The notes under the pieces were generated by a model that did no database searches, was not told the DNA's origin, and worked only from the letters and a program-made list of their open reading frames with translations. Positions 31,571 through 40,689 of a stretch of DNA of 64,000 bases are shown here, one piece after another. The translations under genes were made by a program, and so were the position numbers. The DNA is from Ilyonectria destructans (lineage: Eukaryota > Ascomycota > Sordariomycetes > Hypocreales > Nectriaceae): NCBI GenBank assembly GCA_020740775.1, contig JAHEWK010000031.1:62001-126000 (forward strand), in the 5' to 3' direction. Position 1 is the first letter of the stretch, and each line of letters begins with the position of its first letter.

Positions 31571-33609
31571 AATGCGTGCTTGAGCCGCTCGTCCGAGTAG
31601 TCGGCTGGCATATCTTGGTCTCGTCGAGAGAGCGCGTCTGGCAGTCCAGCCTTCTTTCCGGGTCTCCATTCGAGTGTGAAATGGAACCTGGATAAGAACT
31701 CCGACCATCGTACTTGTCTTTCCGTTAATCTTCTCTCCGAATAGAAGTATTTCAGATTCTGATGGTCCGTGAGGATCCTGAAATTCTTCACAGCTCGCAG
31801 CTCTGGTTCCCATTGCTCCAGACACCTTACAATAGCAAGCAGTTCCTTGTCGTGAATAGCGTAGTTGACCTCTGCTGGCGAGTGTTTCTTCGAGAAATAG
31901 GCGACAGGCCGTAATAGTCCGTCTTCGTCGTCTCGCTGGGAGAGGACACCCCCAGTGACAAATCCTGAAGAATCTGCCTCCACGATAGTCTCTCTCTCCG
32001 GGTGGAAATGAGCTAGAATAGGGGCCGTGATCAACAGGTCCTTAAGCTTCTCAAAGGCTTCTTCGCATAGGTCGTCCCAACGGAAGGGTACGTCCTTTTT
32101 CGTTAGCCGTATCAGCGGCTCTGCTATCTCTGAGAACTCAGGCATGAAAATCCTATAGAAGTTCGCGAAACCGATAAAGGCTCTAACGGCTTTTACGTTC
32201 GTTGGCGTAGTCCATTCCTTGACAGCCTTGACCTTCTCAGGATCGACTCGGATCCCGTTCTCCGCCTCGATAATGAACCCGAGATATTTCACCGTCTTGA
32301 CTTCGAATTCGCTCTTGCTGATGTCTAGCTGTAGCCCAGCATCCATTAGGCGTTGGAGGACCCTGCCGACTTTGTCGCGGTGGTCTTGAATGCTTCCAGA
32401 AGAGAAGATCAACACGTCGTCGATGTATGCTGACACGAAATCGTCTAGGTAGTCTTGGAGCACGCTGTTGATATACCGTTGAAAGGCTGCGGGTGCACCT
32501 GTCAGTCCAAATGGGACTACCAGCCATTCAAAAGATCCGTAGCGTGTTCTGAAGGCCGTCTTTTCTTCGTCTCCGGGGGCGACCCTGATCTTGTGGAATG
32601 CTGCTATAACATCTAGCTTCGTGAACCACTTTGCCTTTGCCACAGTGCGTAGCGTTTCGTTGAGTAAGGGCAGCGGATAGCGGTCCTTCTTGGTGATGTT
32701 GTTCAGTCCTCGGTAATCCACACAAAAGCGAACGCCTCCACCAGGCTTTTTCACCATGAGAACCGGTGCCGCCGCGGGTGAACTGCTAACTCTGATAAAC
32801 TCCTTGTCGAGAAGCTCTGTAAGTGTCTTCCGCAGTACCAATAGCTCTTCGCGAGACATGCCATAAAGCGGACCCCAGGGTAGGGGTTTCTCGCGGCCGT
32901 GTTCGTCTCGTAGGACTTCGATCTTCAGGTCAACGCCTGGCCTGTGGGGAGGTAACTGGTTGGCCAGTTGTCGAGAGAAGGCTTGTAACCACTTGTGGTA
33001 GTGTGGTGGCAACTTCTCCACTGGGTCGATCTTTGGTTTCGGTCTCAAGGCTTTGTCGATGTCCGCCATCGTGACGGCATAAACTCCAACGCCGCCTGTA
33101 CGTCTGTTGCGGCGCACGTCGCCTAGAAAGGCAGCGGCCATCACCTTCGAGACCTCTAGTCGAGGGGGCCGATAGCGTTGTCGGTCTTGTACTTGAGCTC
33201 CACTGGTTCCGATCTCCAAGTATCCTTCCTTCGCATGAATGTGAACATCTTGATCTTCCATCCATCGTTTGCCTAGAATCATATCCCAGTTAAGGTCGTC
33301 AATGACGTACATAAATACACGGCGCTGTTGGTGTCCGTCTAGGTCGATCGATAAGTAAGTGATCTTGTCGATCTTAACCTCCTTGCCGTCTCCTGCTGCA
33401 TTCTCGAGGATGCGAGGTTGAACAGGTATATGTGGCAGCTGAAGAGATTGGAAGGTCCGTTTGCTAACCGCGCCGTAGCAGAGGCAACCATAGTCGACGA
33501 GGGATGGTACGAAGTCCGTTCCATTCACCCTAACGTCTGCTATGAATGGATCTCCATCCATTCTCTTTTTACCGGTTGTCTCCCATTCTCTCACAGCCGC
33601 CGCGTGTTC
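31567..33609 (-). CDS. Gypsy protease, reverse transcriptase and RNase H
   Basis: This frame follows gag in the same phase, after a single UAG (33612-33610), and has no early ATG, so it is probably made by readthrough of the gag stop. Aspartic protease region: FVPSLVDYGCLCYGAVS, with DYG in place of the usual D(S/T)G. RT: GGGVRFCVDYRGLN, VPFGLTGAPAAFQRYIN, and catalytic YIDDVLIFS. RNase H: VEADSSGFVTGGVLSQ, IHDKELLAIVRCLEQW, ILTDHQNLKYF, and SRFHFTLEWRPGKKAGLPDALSR split across it. It ends KHAL at 31567, where the integrase ATG overlaps. Confidence 0.9.
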   Translation of the reverse strand, partial: EHAAAVREWETTGKKRMDGDPFIADVRVNGTDFVPSLVDYGCLCYGAVSKRTFQSLQLPHIPVQPRILENAAGDGKEVKIDKITYLSIDLDGHQQRRVFMYVIDDLNWDMILGKRWMEDQDVHIHAKEGYLEIGTSGAQVQDRQRYRPPRLEVSKVMAAAFLGDVRRNRRTGGVGVYAVTMADIDKALRPKPKIDPVEKLPPHYHKWLQAFSRQLANQLPPHRPGVDLKIEVLRDEHGREKPLPWGPLYGMSREELLVLRKTLTELLDKEFIRVSSSPAAAPVLMVKKPGGGVRFCVDYRGLNNITKKDRYPLPLLNETLRTVAKAKWFTKLDVIAAFHKIRVAPGDEEKTAFRTRYGSFEWLVVPFGLTGAPAAFQRYINSVLQDYLDDFVSAYIDDVLIFSSGSIQDHRDKVGRVLQRLMDAGLQLDISKSEFEVKTVKYLGFIIEAENGIRVDPEKVKAVKEWTTPTNVKAVRAFIGFANFYRIFMPEFSEIAEPLIRLTKKDVPFRWDDLCEEAFEKLKDLLITAPILAHFHPERETIVEADSSGFVTGGVLSQRDDEDGLLRPVAYFSKKHSPAEVNYAIHDKELLAIVRCLEQWEPELRAVKNFRILTDHQNLKYFYSERRLTERQVRWSEFLSRFHFTLEWRPGKKAGLPDALSRRDQDMPADYSDERLKHAL

Positions 33610-34929
33610 CTAGTCTGAATCTCCGTCGCTCTGGAGAGTGGCATCTTCGCCTTCTTCAACGATCGCGGCGTTGGTAACCGAGGGGCGCGAGGGGGCTGCG
33701 GCGTTGACTTGAGTGCGTCTGGTTACGCTCCCGGGCCGAATAGGTGCGGCTAATGGACAGCGTTCGATTCTGCAGTTATCTCTTCCGCAACGGAGACAAC
33801 GTCCTTCGCGGTAGCGTGCATCCATTTCATCCTGATCGACCCACTTGGCACGCTTACCGAGCAAAGCCTGATCCTCTGGTCGCCTGGACTGGTAGCCATT
33901 CGTGTTCTTGCCGCCGCGGGTGCGCCCAGCGTTTACTTGAGTGGATGCTTGTGGGGTTGGCTCCCATTCCATCATGTCCTCTCTTCTGACCTCAGCCTGC
34001 TGGACATGCTGTTGCTGAGATCTCTGGCTGCTCTGACTACCGTGGTTGTCCAAGCCCCTCGTGTTGCCGCGAGGTTTCTTCCACTGGCCTAACAGTTCCA
34101 TCTGGCTGCTAAGCGAGTCGCACCTCTTTGCCAGCCCAACGTAGGTGCTAATCGCGACGGAATCAGAGCCTATAAGAGCGGCCTTCATTCTGTCGTTTAG
34201 TGCCTCCTGGAGGTAAGAAATCTTGCTGTCATCTGGCCAATATTCGGCATTGGCGTTGGCGATCTCTTTCTCGAAACGAGGGTAGAACGAAGTAAAGGGT
34301 TCGTTTTCTCCTTGCTTAATCGAGTGCAGGTTGCGAGTAGCTCTCTGTTTACGATCCTTCTCTCCGTACAACAGTTCAAGGCGGTTGAGCAGTTCAGCCA
34401 CATTAAACGTCCTCTTCTCAATTTGCATCTCCACAAAGGTGGTCACATTGTCTTTAGCCTTGCCTTCCAGGCTCATAAAGACATACATAAAGTGGCCCTC
34501 TGCGTCTCCGAGGGCTTCGCCGTCGACTCGTAGCTTCCCTTCGGTCTCCAACTTCCAGCTACGCCACTGGGACTTGTCACCACTGTACTTCGGGACATCT
34601 CGCAGCTTGGGGCGCTTGGTCGGGTGAGGACTGTAAGTGATAACCGTATTGGCGGGATCGGCGGTGATAGAAGGGTTGGTAGTAGTGTTGGGAGTGACAG
34701 GAACAGCGGTTGTCTTATTGTCTTCTGGCGCCAGCGTGGGCGCTGGTGTGGGCTGTATAGACTGGATGGACGTTTCCAGTGCTAACAGCTTCAATTTCGT
34801 TTCCTCATTTGCCTCTCTTAGGGCCATATTCTCGGACCGCATAAGCCTGACTTCGCTCAAGAGTTGCTCGAGTACGCTAGCCGACTGGCTAGTGGTTTCC
34901 CCCTGAGTCATGCCGTCTGAGTGGTCCAT
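33610..34929 (-). CDS. Gypsy gag, 439 aa
   Basis: A capsid/nucleocapsid-like protein. An N-terminal coiled coil (SVLEQLLSEVRLMRSENMAL) is followed by a Pro/Thr linker. The retrotransposon gag domain spans about 130-270 (PKYSGDKSQWRSW, LLNRLELLYGEKDRKQ, FTSFYPRFEKEI). A Cys knuckle CLRCGRDNCRIERCPL lies near the C terminus; it is atypical because the His position is not obvious. Ends with UAG at 33610, in frame with the protease-RT frame. Confidence 0.88.
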   Translation of the reverse strand: MDHSDGMTQGETTSQSASVLEQLLSEVRLMRSENMALREANEETKLKLLALETSIQSIQPTPAPTLAPEDNKTTAVPVTPNTTTNPSITADPANTVITYSPHPTKRPKLRDVPKYSGDKSQWRSWKLETEGKLRVDGEALGDAEGHFMYVFMSLEGKAKDNVTTFVEMQIEKRTFNVAELLNRLELLYGEKDRKQRATRNLHSIKQGENEPFTSFYPRFEKEIANANAEYWPDDSKISYLQEALNDRMKAALIGSDSVAISTYVGLAKRCDSLSSQMELLGQWKKPRGNTRGLDNHGSQSSQRSQQQHVQQAEVRREDMMEWEPTPQASTQVNAGRTRGGKNTNGYQSRRPEDQALLGKRAKWVDQDEMDARYREGRCLRCGRDNCRIERCPLAAPIRPGSVTRRTQVNAAAPSRPSVTNAAIVEEGEDATLQSDGDSD

Positions 34930-34969
34930 TATTCTTCTTCGCTTGTGGCTTCTGGTGCTTCTAACTTCT

Positions 34970-35030
34970 TAACTCCGGGTGCTTCGGGTGCTTCGGGTGC
35001 TTTGGGTGCTTCGGGTGCTTCGGCTGACTT
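34970..35030. repeat. 9-bp tandem repeat in the gypsy leader
   Basis: Five to six copies of GGTGCTTCG-type units lie between the 5' LTR and gag. A leader repeat of unknown role; slippage during reverse transcription could produce it. Confidence 0.7.
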
Positions 35031-35102
35031 TTTGACTTCTGGACTCGGGATGAGTCGTTGACTTCTGGACTTCAGCAGATTTCTGAAGTGATCTTGAAAG
35101 TA

Positions 35103-35318
35103 TGTGAAAGGCCTCTAGTGAGTTGATTCAACTAACTAGTCCCTATGCTGTTTACTTTCAAGATGAAGAAAGGAAAGAATCTAAATACAAACTGGGTGCG
35201 TGAAGACGCGTTATATCTTCTTTAATATAGAAGATTCGAGAATCAACTCGATGGCGCTGTGGAGAAGAATTCGGGCTTGGCGGCAGAGCCGCCAGCCAAG
35301 TGGGCCTGACCCGTTACA
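35103..35318 (-). repeat. 5' LTR of the gypsy element
   Basis: 216 bp, apparently the same sequence as the other LTR at 29705-29920, followed by the CATAT target duplication. Downstream in the coding sense (from 35102) the sequence TACTTTCAAGATCAC sits at the expected primer-binding site; I could not assign a tRNA. Confidence 0.95.
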
Positions 35319-36889
35319 CATATCATTAATCTTTCCCTTCAAGCCTTCCTTCTCGCATCTTCTAAAGAGGCTCTAGTCGCAGCACTCGAGTCAGCATCCG
35401 GTGTCACTGGAGAGGAGCTTCTCTCCCAGTTTTCCGAGGTCCTAGCCTCTCATCGAAAGAAGGCTGCCGCTGAACGAAATACAGCAAAGAGAAAGAACGG
35501 AGAGCCGGCCAGAAAGCACAAGCGCAAGGGCAGCACGGCTAGCAATACGTCCGTGATATCGGCTGACGACTTTAGCGGCGTTGAGAATGTCCCTGCATTA
35601 CGCAAGCTTCATGGCTTAGCTGTGTGGCTAACATCATCAAGCCTCCACCAGAATGCGTGGGATAAGGCAGTGGGACTGCGTTTAGGGATGGATAATCGTA
35701 CCCGCTGGTCGTCCTGGTATCAGGTCATTGATCGTGCGATTAGAAAGAAGGACAAAATCCAGTCCTTCATGTCTGATCACGAAGAGGCCATCGGAGACAA
35801 TCGGCTATTAGTTGGAGATTGGGAGTTGCTAGGCAAAGCACATACGTTTCTTCAGCCATTTGCTTCAGCAACATTGTATGCAGAGGGAGATGACTCGTCT
35901 ATCTCACAATCGTTGATGCTGATGGATATGTTGTTACTCCATTACGAAGAACAAAAGATACCCTTCAATCTATCCACATCAAGTCGATTACTAACATTGT
36001 ATCAGAAGATATATCAGTCAGATGAACACTCCGACGAACGGATGGTTCGAGCCATCGATATGGGATGGTTTATCCTCTCTAAATACTACCGCCTAACTGA
36101 CGAGGTTCCCGTATACGCCGCCGCTCTCCTCCTTGATCCCCGTAAACGCATCGCGTATATCAAGCAGAACTGGCCAAAGGAATGGCATGAAGATACTATT
36201 GCCTCGGCCACAGCATTCTGGCAAAAGGAATTTAATTACGAGCAACCCAGCGACCATCCCTCCACCCCCACGTCGATGCCACCACCGCTGGCAAAGAAGC
36301 CAAATCAACTCGCGATACTATCAAAGAAGCTGGAGGTTAGGACTATTAACGCGAATGTCAGGGATGATTTCACTTGCTTCATCAACGTTGATGCAACAGA
36401 TATCCCTCCGGATTGTACGCCTCTGGAGTGGTGGTGTCAACCACAGCAGAGAAAGCAGTATCCGAAACTTAGCCGCATGGCTATTTGTATTCTTTCTATC
36501 CCAGCAGAGTCATCGGAGCCGGAGAGGACGTTTTCTGGGGCAAGAAGAACATGTTCATGGGATAGATTGCGAATCACATGCAAAACTATCGAGATGATTG
36601 AATGTACGGGCAATTGGTTGCGTCAAGGACTCATACGGCCTCTGCATGAGAATGGGATGGGTCTAATCGGAATCCCACGGCCGGAGGGTGACTCTCGGGA
36701 CGTTGACGATGATAGTAGGCATTATTTCGACTGGTATTAGAGCAGGCGCGGTGGATATTTCTCACCGTCATAAATCGTTCATTCGTTCGTTTAAATCGTT
36801 TATTCGTTCGTTTAACCGTTTGCGATATTTTTGAACCGTTCAAACGTTTGAGAAAATATTCGACCGTTTAAACGGTTTGCCCATGTATG

Positions 36890-39095
36890 TGTTCTTGTAC
36901 TTCTCTTCCCAGACTCTTCTTAAGCTTCTCTCATAAGTCTTCCTCCATTCTGACGTCTGACGAGACGGCAGCTGGTTCCAAAGTTGCTCTAGAGTTCGCC
37001 ATTTCTTACACGGGTGGAATACAACTGCCGCTACGTAGGCGGTAGAGGTCAGCTTGCCGTAGTAGTCGTTCAGCTTCTTCCATCCGAGCTTGATGTAAAT
37101 CTTCAACAGCCGACGGGTCTTCGCATCCATGTCATCGAATAGGTGAACCTCTTCCATGATATGGTCGTCGTTCTCTTCGATCATCACCCCTTGGACGGCC
37201 AGCTCGAGATGGTCAAGAAGCATCTCCACCACCTGGAAGTACTCATCGAACCCTCCTGAAGTTGAGCGTTTGCCAGCAATACCCTCGCCCTGGAGTTGCT
37301 TTGACGCGACCTTGAATGGTTGAAGGATTTTCTGAAGCGCAGCAACAACCTTCCATTCCTCAAGAGAGAGTTTTTCTTTCAATATCGCTGGTCTGTCTTG
37401 TTCTTTGCCACCTTGGCTGACCCATCGTTCCTCGATGATGGAAATCATCCTGTTTAAGGCCGAACGTTTCAGCAGAGCGCGCGAGGCCATTGCCTCATCG
37501 GATTGCCAGCGTGTGCAGACGTTTTGAACCCACGCAAGGACAGGTTCGGTCGGGGCGGTTTGCCGTTGAGCTTCACAAAAGCCCTCTAGAAGTTGACTGC
37601 TCGTTCGAAGAGCAATGCCAATATTGTGTAGCTTGCCAAATGGCCCAAACTTGCGGTACTTGTCCACCTTCTCGGCGTTGATGATCTCAGGGACTTGGCA
37701 CTCATCTTGGCTCTCTTCTGGGGCTGTCTCAAACTCCAAGTCTTCTTCCACGTTCGGCGTGCCAAAGTCGTCGTCCGTCCTCAGTTCATTGATGGCGTCG
37801 GACAACTCGCGCTGCTCGTCTTCTTCAGTCATAAAGTCCTTGTCGCCCCAATGCGCAAGCAGCTCAACAAAATTGTCTCTTTTGCTGCCATACATCATAG
37901 CCCTGACTACCAGGTTCAGAAAATGAGGGGCACAGCGAATGCGACGCTCATCCTTGTCGAAATCGACCTCAGCGGCAAGTGCTTCTATAGCCGTATCATT
38001 ATTCGTAGCGTTGTCAAGCGTGTAGTATCCGATTCTGAACCCGAATAACAGTTAACATTGTCAGTTTGCTGACCCAAGACGTGTTGACTATGGGTCTGTA
38101 CCTCTCTTGAAGACCAAACGCGCATATTGTATCTGCAACTTCATCTGCAAGTGCTGCCCCAGTATGACGCTTCCTGAGAGCTGGCAAAGCCAAAAGGATT
38201 CTCCATTGTTTCCAATCTCGGTCGATAAAGTGGGCGTTGATACCAAGGAATGATATGTTTTGTCGGGAAGTCCAGCCGTCGAAAGTAAAATGAATCATGC
38301 TTCTCGCTCTGTGAAGCAGCATTTGAATTGGACCAAGAGCTCGGTTGTATTCGTTTGTTAGCAGATTCACAAGCGTCTTGCCGGTTGGTATCTGCCCTTC
38401 CTGAAGAGACGGGTTGTTGTAGAGAAGGACTCGTTTGAAGCGCTCAGAGTTTACGAGATTGAAGGGGAGGTTATGGTATGTAAGCCAGTCGAGCAGCAGC
38501 AGTTGATTCATCTTCGGATCGAATAACGTCTGTAGATTGCCGAGAAGGGTTTGATCTCGAGGGTTTGTTGGGTCGGCGTGAAGCATATCAAGTATGTTTC
38601 GGTCTGAACCTTCACTCCTGGGAGCTGGTCCTGCACGTTGTCTAGAGGGTGGCTGACTAGTTAGCAGGCATAATCGAACGACGTGGAGAGACGGCACGGA
38701 GGGATGGCACAAACCACGACCTTGTGCTCCTTTCTCAGATGTCGGACAATGCTCCCGGCAGTTGAAGCGATAAAGACGTAAAGTGTAGTCCTCAGCCTGT
38801 TACGAAGGAAACACCTCTCGCAAATCCATACGATCTTGTGCGGCTGAGACCTGTTGTCCTTCATTCTGAATCCGAATTGCCACCACCATGTCCGCTCTCG
38901 AGAAGAGTCGTGACATATCGTGAATCCAGGGAACCGCTCGAATTTATCAGTCGTCCAAGTGTTATAATCCGGAAACCTGCTGGGTGTATAGTTCGTTGAG
39001 GCTGAACTGGTTGACGGCTCAGAAGGCGGCAGCGTTGAGGAGATATCATCGATCTCGTCATCAAACGAGTCCATGGCGATTGGAAATGCCCACAA
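36890..39095 (-). pseudogene. hAT-5 transposase, C-terminally truncated
   Basis: Exons are complement(39074-38721, 38652-38102, 38034-36890), with introns of 68 and 67 bp joined in phase. The start is probably [10 protein letters not shown] (39074). The BED finger has WICERC, and after it [15 protein letters not shown]. The core has [12 protein letters not shown], the spliced [11 protein letters not shown], and [17 protein letters not shown]. It ends at WEEKYKN, where the hAT-4 terminus begins, so the C-terminal dimerisation domain is gone. No internal stops were noticed in what remains. Confidence 0.82.
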
Positions 39096-39639
39096 ACAGC
39101 CCAGAGGTCAAATCCCAGGTTGCGAGGCTAGTAAGGGTCGAATCTATGAAGTCTCTGATACGAAAAGAGGCGATGGCCAAGGGCCAGAGGCCCTAGGGGG
39201 CACGAAGGGCCAGAGAGCTGCAATAGCAGGTGATGGATTGTATTGTTGTATGAAGAATAATGATGAAGAAGCAAAGTCAGAAGGGCCCCCTTTTGAGGCA
39301 TTGCTCACGTGACTGATGATCCTCACGTGATTTCACGTATCAGTCTCGTCGGGCAAAGTTGATTGTGTTTGCGAACGGTCAGAGTCCATTGACCATACCT
39401 TGGCGGACCTGTAAGCGCGGAGAGAAAAGGAGACCATGGTGCAGGATAAGGTACAGTAGAGAATCCTCTGCCCCCTCAAATTGACTGCCCAGCCCCTTTC
39501 CTTTGAGTCATATCCCGTTCCGCACGTTCCGTTGTGGCTGCTTTGTGGCTTACAAGGGTGTTTTTGCAGACGCGTCCAGCGATGGAACCGCCGCGTATGA
39601 ACTGCCCTACGCAACCTACCCGGGACACTTTCAATGTAT
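39096..39639. other. No supported gene
   Basis: Upstream flank of hAT-5. A GGGCCAGAG/GGCCAGAGGCC repeat near 39180-39215 and paired TCACGTGA/CACGTGATT words near 39306-39333 are the only structures. Small open frames lack motifs. Confidence 0.45.
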
Positions 39640-39817
39640 GTGGCGATCGACGATCAAATCGATCGATTGAGGGCTGGATCGATACGATATCGATCGAGCG
39701 GTGGTTCTAATCGATCGATATCGATCGATTGACAGGTCCGATCGATACGATCGAAATCGAAATCGAATCGATTAATCGAATCGATCAAATCGATCGCTCG
39801 ATCGATTCCCAACCCTG
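39640..39817. repeat. ATCGAT-rich hAT-like terminus
   Basis: About 170 bp densely packed with ATCGAT/CGATCG words. It ends at 39817 as ATTCCCAACCCTG, the inverse of CAGGGTTGGGAAT, a common hAT terminal sequence. It is probably the end of a truncated hAT or MITE. It cuts the Tc1-like frame that follows. Confidence 0.55.
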
Positions 39818-40006
39818 ATCAGCAACGTGGGCATCTGTAATCTCGAGAGGTCTCTTTGCTAGGTCGAAGCCGCGCTTAATTGCTCGTGCATAGATATCAT
39901 TGATCGTTCGTGCTGGAAGCCCTGTAAAATAGGCAACTTCAATAGTCTCTTTGCCAGCAGCTTTCAGCGTAACAACGCACGCTCGAGCTGCAATATTTGA
40001 AGGCAT
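39818..40006 (-). pseudogene. Tc1-like transposase, N-terminal fragment
   Basis: About 62 codons: MPSNIAARACVVTLKAAG, then FTGLPARTINDIYARAIKRGFD and a final PLEITDAHVADQG. This is the paired-like helix-turn-helix start of fungal Tc1/Ant1-type transposases. The frame runs into the ATCGAT-rich terminus, and the DDE core is missing. Confidence 0.6.
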
Positions 40007-40689
40007 TTTTATTGAATTAAAGAGGAAGAGTGGTATTGTCAGACGTTGGGAATTGACGCATACAAATTTGGTGCGGGGCAGCTTCTGGGTGGACGCTAAA
40101 GCTCACTAGCGCCTTGGCAAGCGAGGACTTTTGATATGCGCCTCCGTATTATGTCAATATCCTGCCGTTAGTCATAGGGTGTGAGATTGACCCTAAAAAC
40201 CCCTCGCAGAAAAGAGGGGGCCGGAGGCATCCTTGATCAATAAAATCATCATCGTTGGTCTCCACATCGTATTGAACACTTATCCATGTGATCGAATTAG
40301 CCGCGACGGATCCATCATGTTACTATCCCGGCGCCTTAATTGACCTGAGCGGGTGAGGCACACCACGTGGGTAAACACATATCCTGCCGGCAGACTAGCA
40401 GATCAGCAGCCACCATTCGCCCTTAGGAGTACAGGGATCGAGGCGGATCGAGGCGCTTGAGGACGAACTGGGCCAGCAGGTTGTTGAGGGAGATGGGGGT
40501 GGATGGTCTGATGTGGCGTTGAGGGATTGTGAGGCTGATCTGGCGGGATATCCTTGATCCGCTGTGGCGTTTGAGGCGTTCTGCATCACCGTAGATGGCA
40601 TCGACGTTGATAGATAGGGTCTATTTCTATCAATTCAACTTCAGGTCGGCTTAGTAAGTCATCTATTCTATCACTGTTGAGGTCATTGT
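40007..40689. other. No supported gene
   Basis: Left flank of hAT-6. A short plus-strand stretch at about 40430-40540 resembles a transposase tail in composition (ALEDELGQQ), but this is weak. Nothing else can be supported. Confidence 0.4.

Larger units (their letters stand above)
29705..35318 (-). mobile_element. Ty3/gypsy chromovirus-type LTR retrotransposon, 5614 bp
   Basis: Two 216-bp LTRs (29705-29920 and 35103-35318) appear identical by eye and are flanked by the 5-bp direct repeat CATAT (29700-29704 and 35319-35323). LTRs begin TG and end CA. On the minus strand, gag, protease-RT-RNase H and integrase-chromodomain frames follow in order. A polypurine tract (GGAGGAGGGGGG in the coding sense, about 29924-29936) precedes the 3' LTR. 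Identical LTRs imply a recent insertion. A solo LTR of the same family lies at 57131-57345. Confidence 0.95.
28750..36740 (+). pseudogene. hAT-4 transposase, open apart from the gypsy insertion
   Basis: Exons are 28750-29613, 29658-29704 and 35324-36740, with a 44-bp intron (29614-29657). Without the retrotransposon (29705-35318 plus one CATAT) these add to 2328 nt, a stop-free 775-codon transposase. A BED finger CTVCGDKRYDHKANAANHVRNNH opens the protein in two parts (CTVCG, then NHVRNNH). The core has ISTDLWTSPHRH and HTGDNATSNDT, then RCIAHI, where the gypsy element sits. The C-terminal block reads ILSIPAESSEPERTFSGAR. The insertion in an otherwise open frame suggests the hAT was recently functional. 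Confidence 0.85.
28131..36889 (+). mobile_element. hAT-4 transposon, interrupted by a gypsy element
   Basis: CATACATGGGCA at 28131-28142 is inverted at 36878-36889. Both ends hold many CGTTTAA/TTAAACG words and CGTTCGTTCGTT runs. Without the gypsy insertion and its duplicated target the element would be about 3.14 kb, a normal hAT length. No 8-bp duplication is visible. The right end abuts the truncated hAT-5 gene exactly. Confidence 0.65.
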
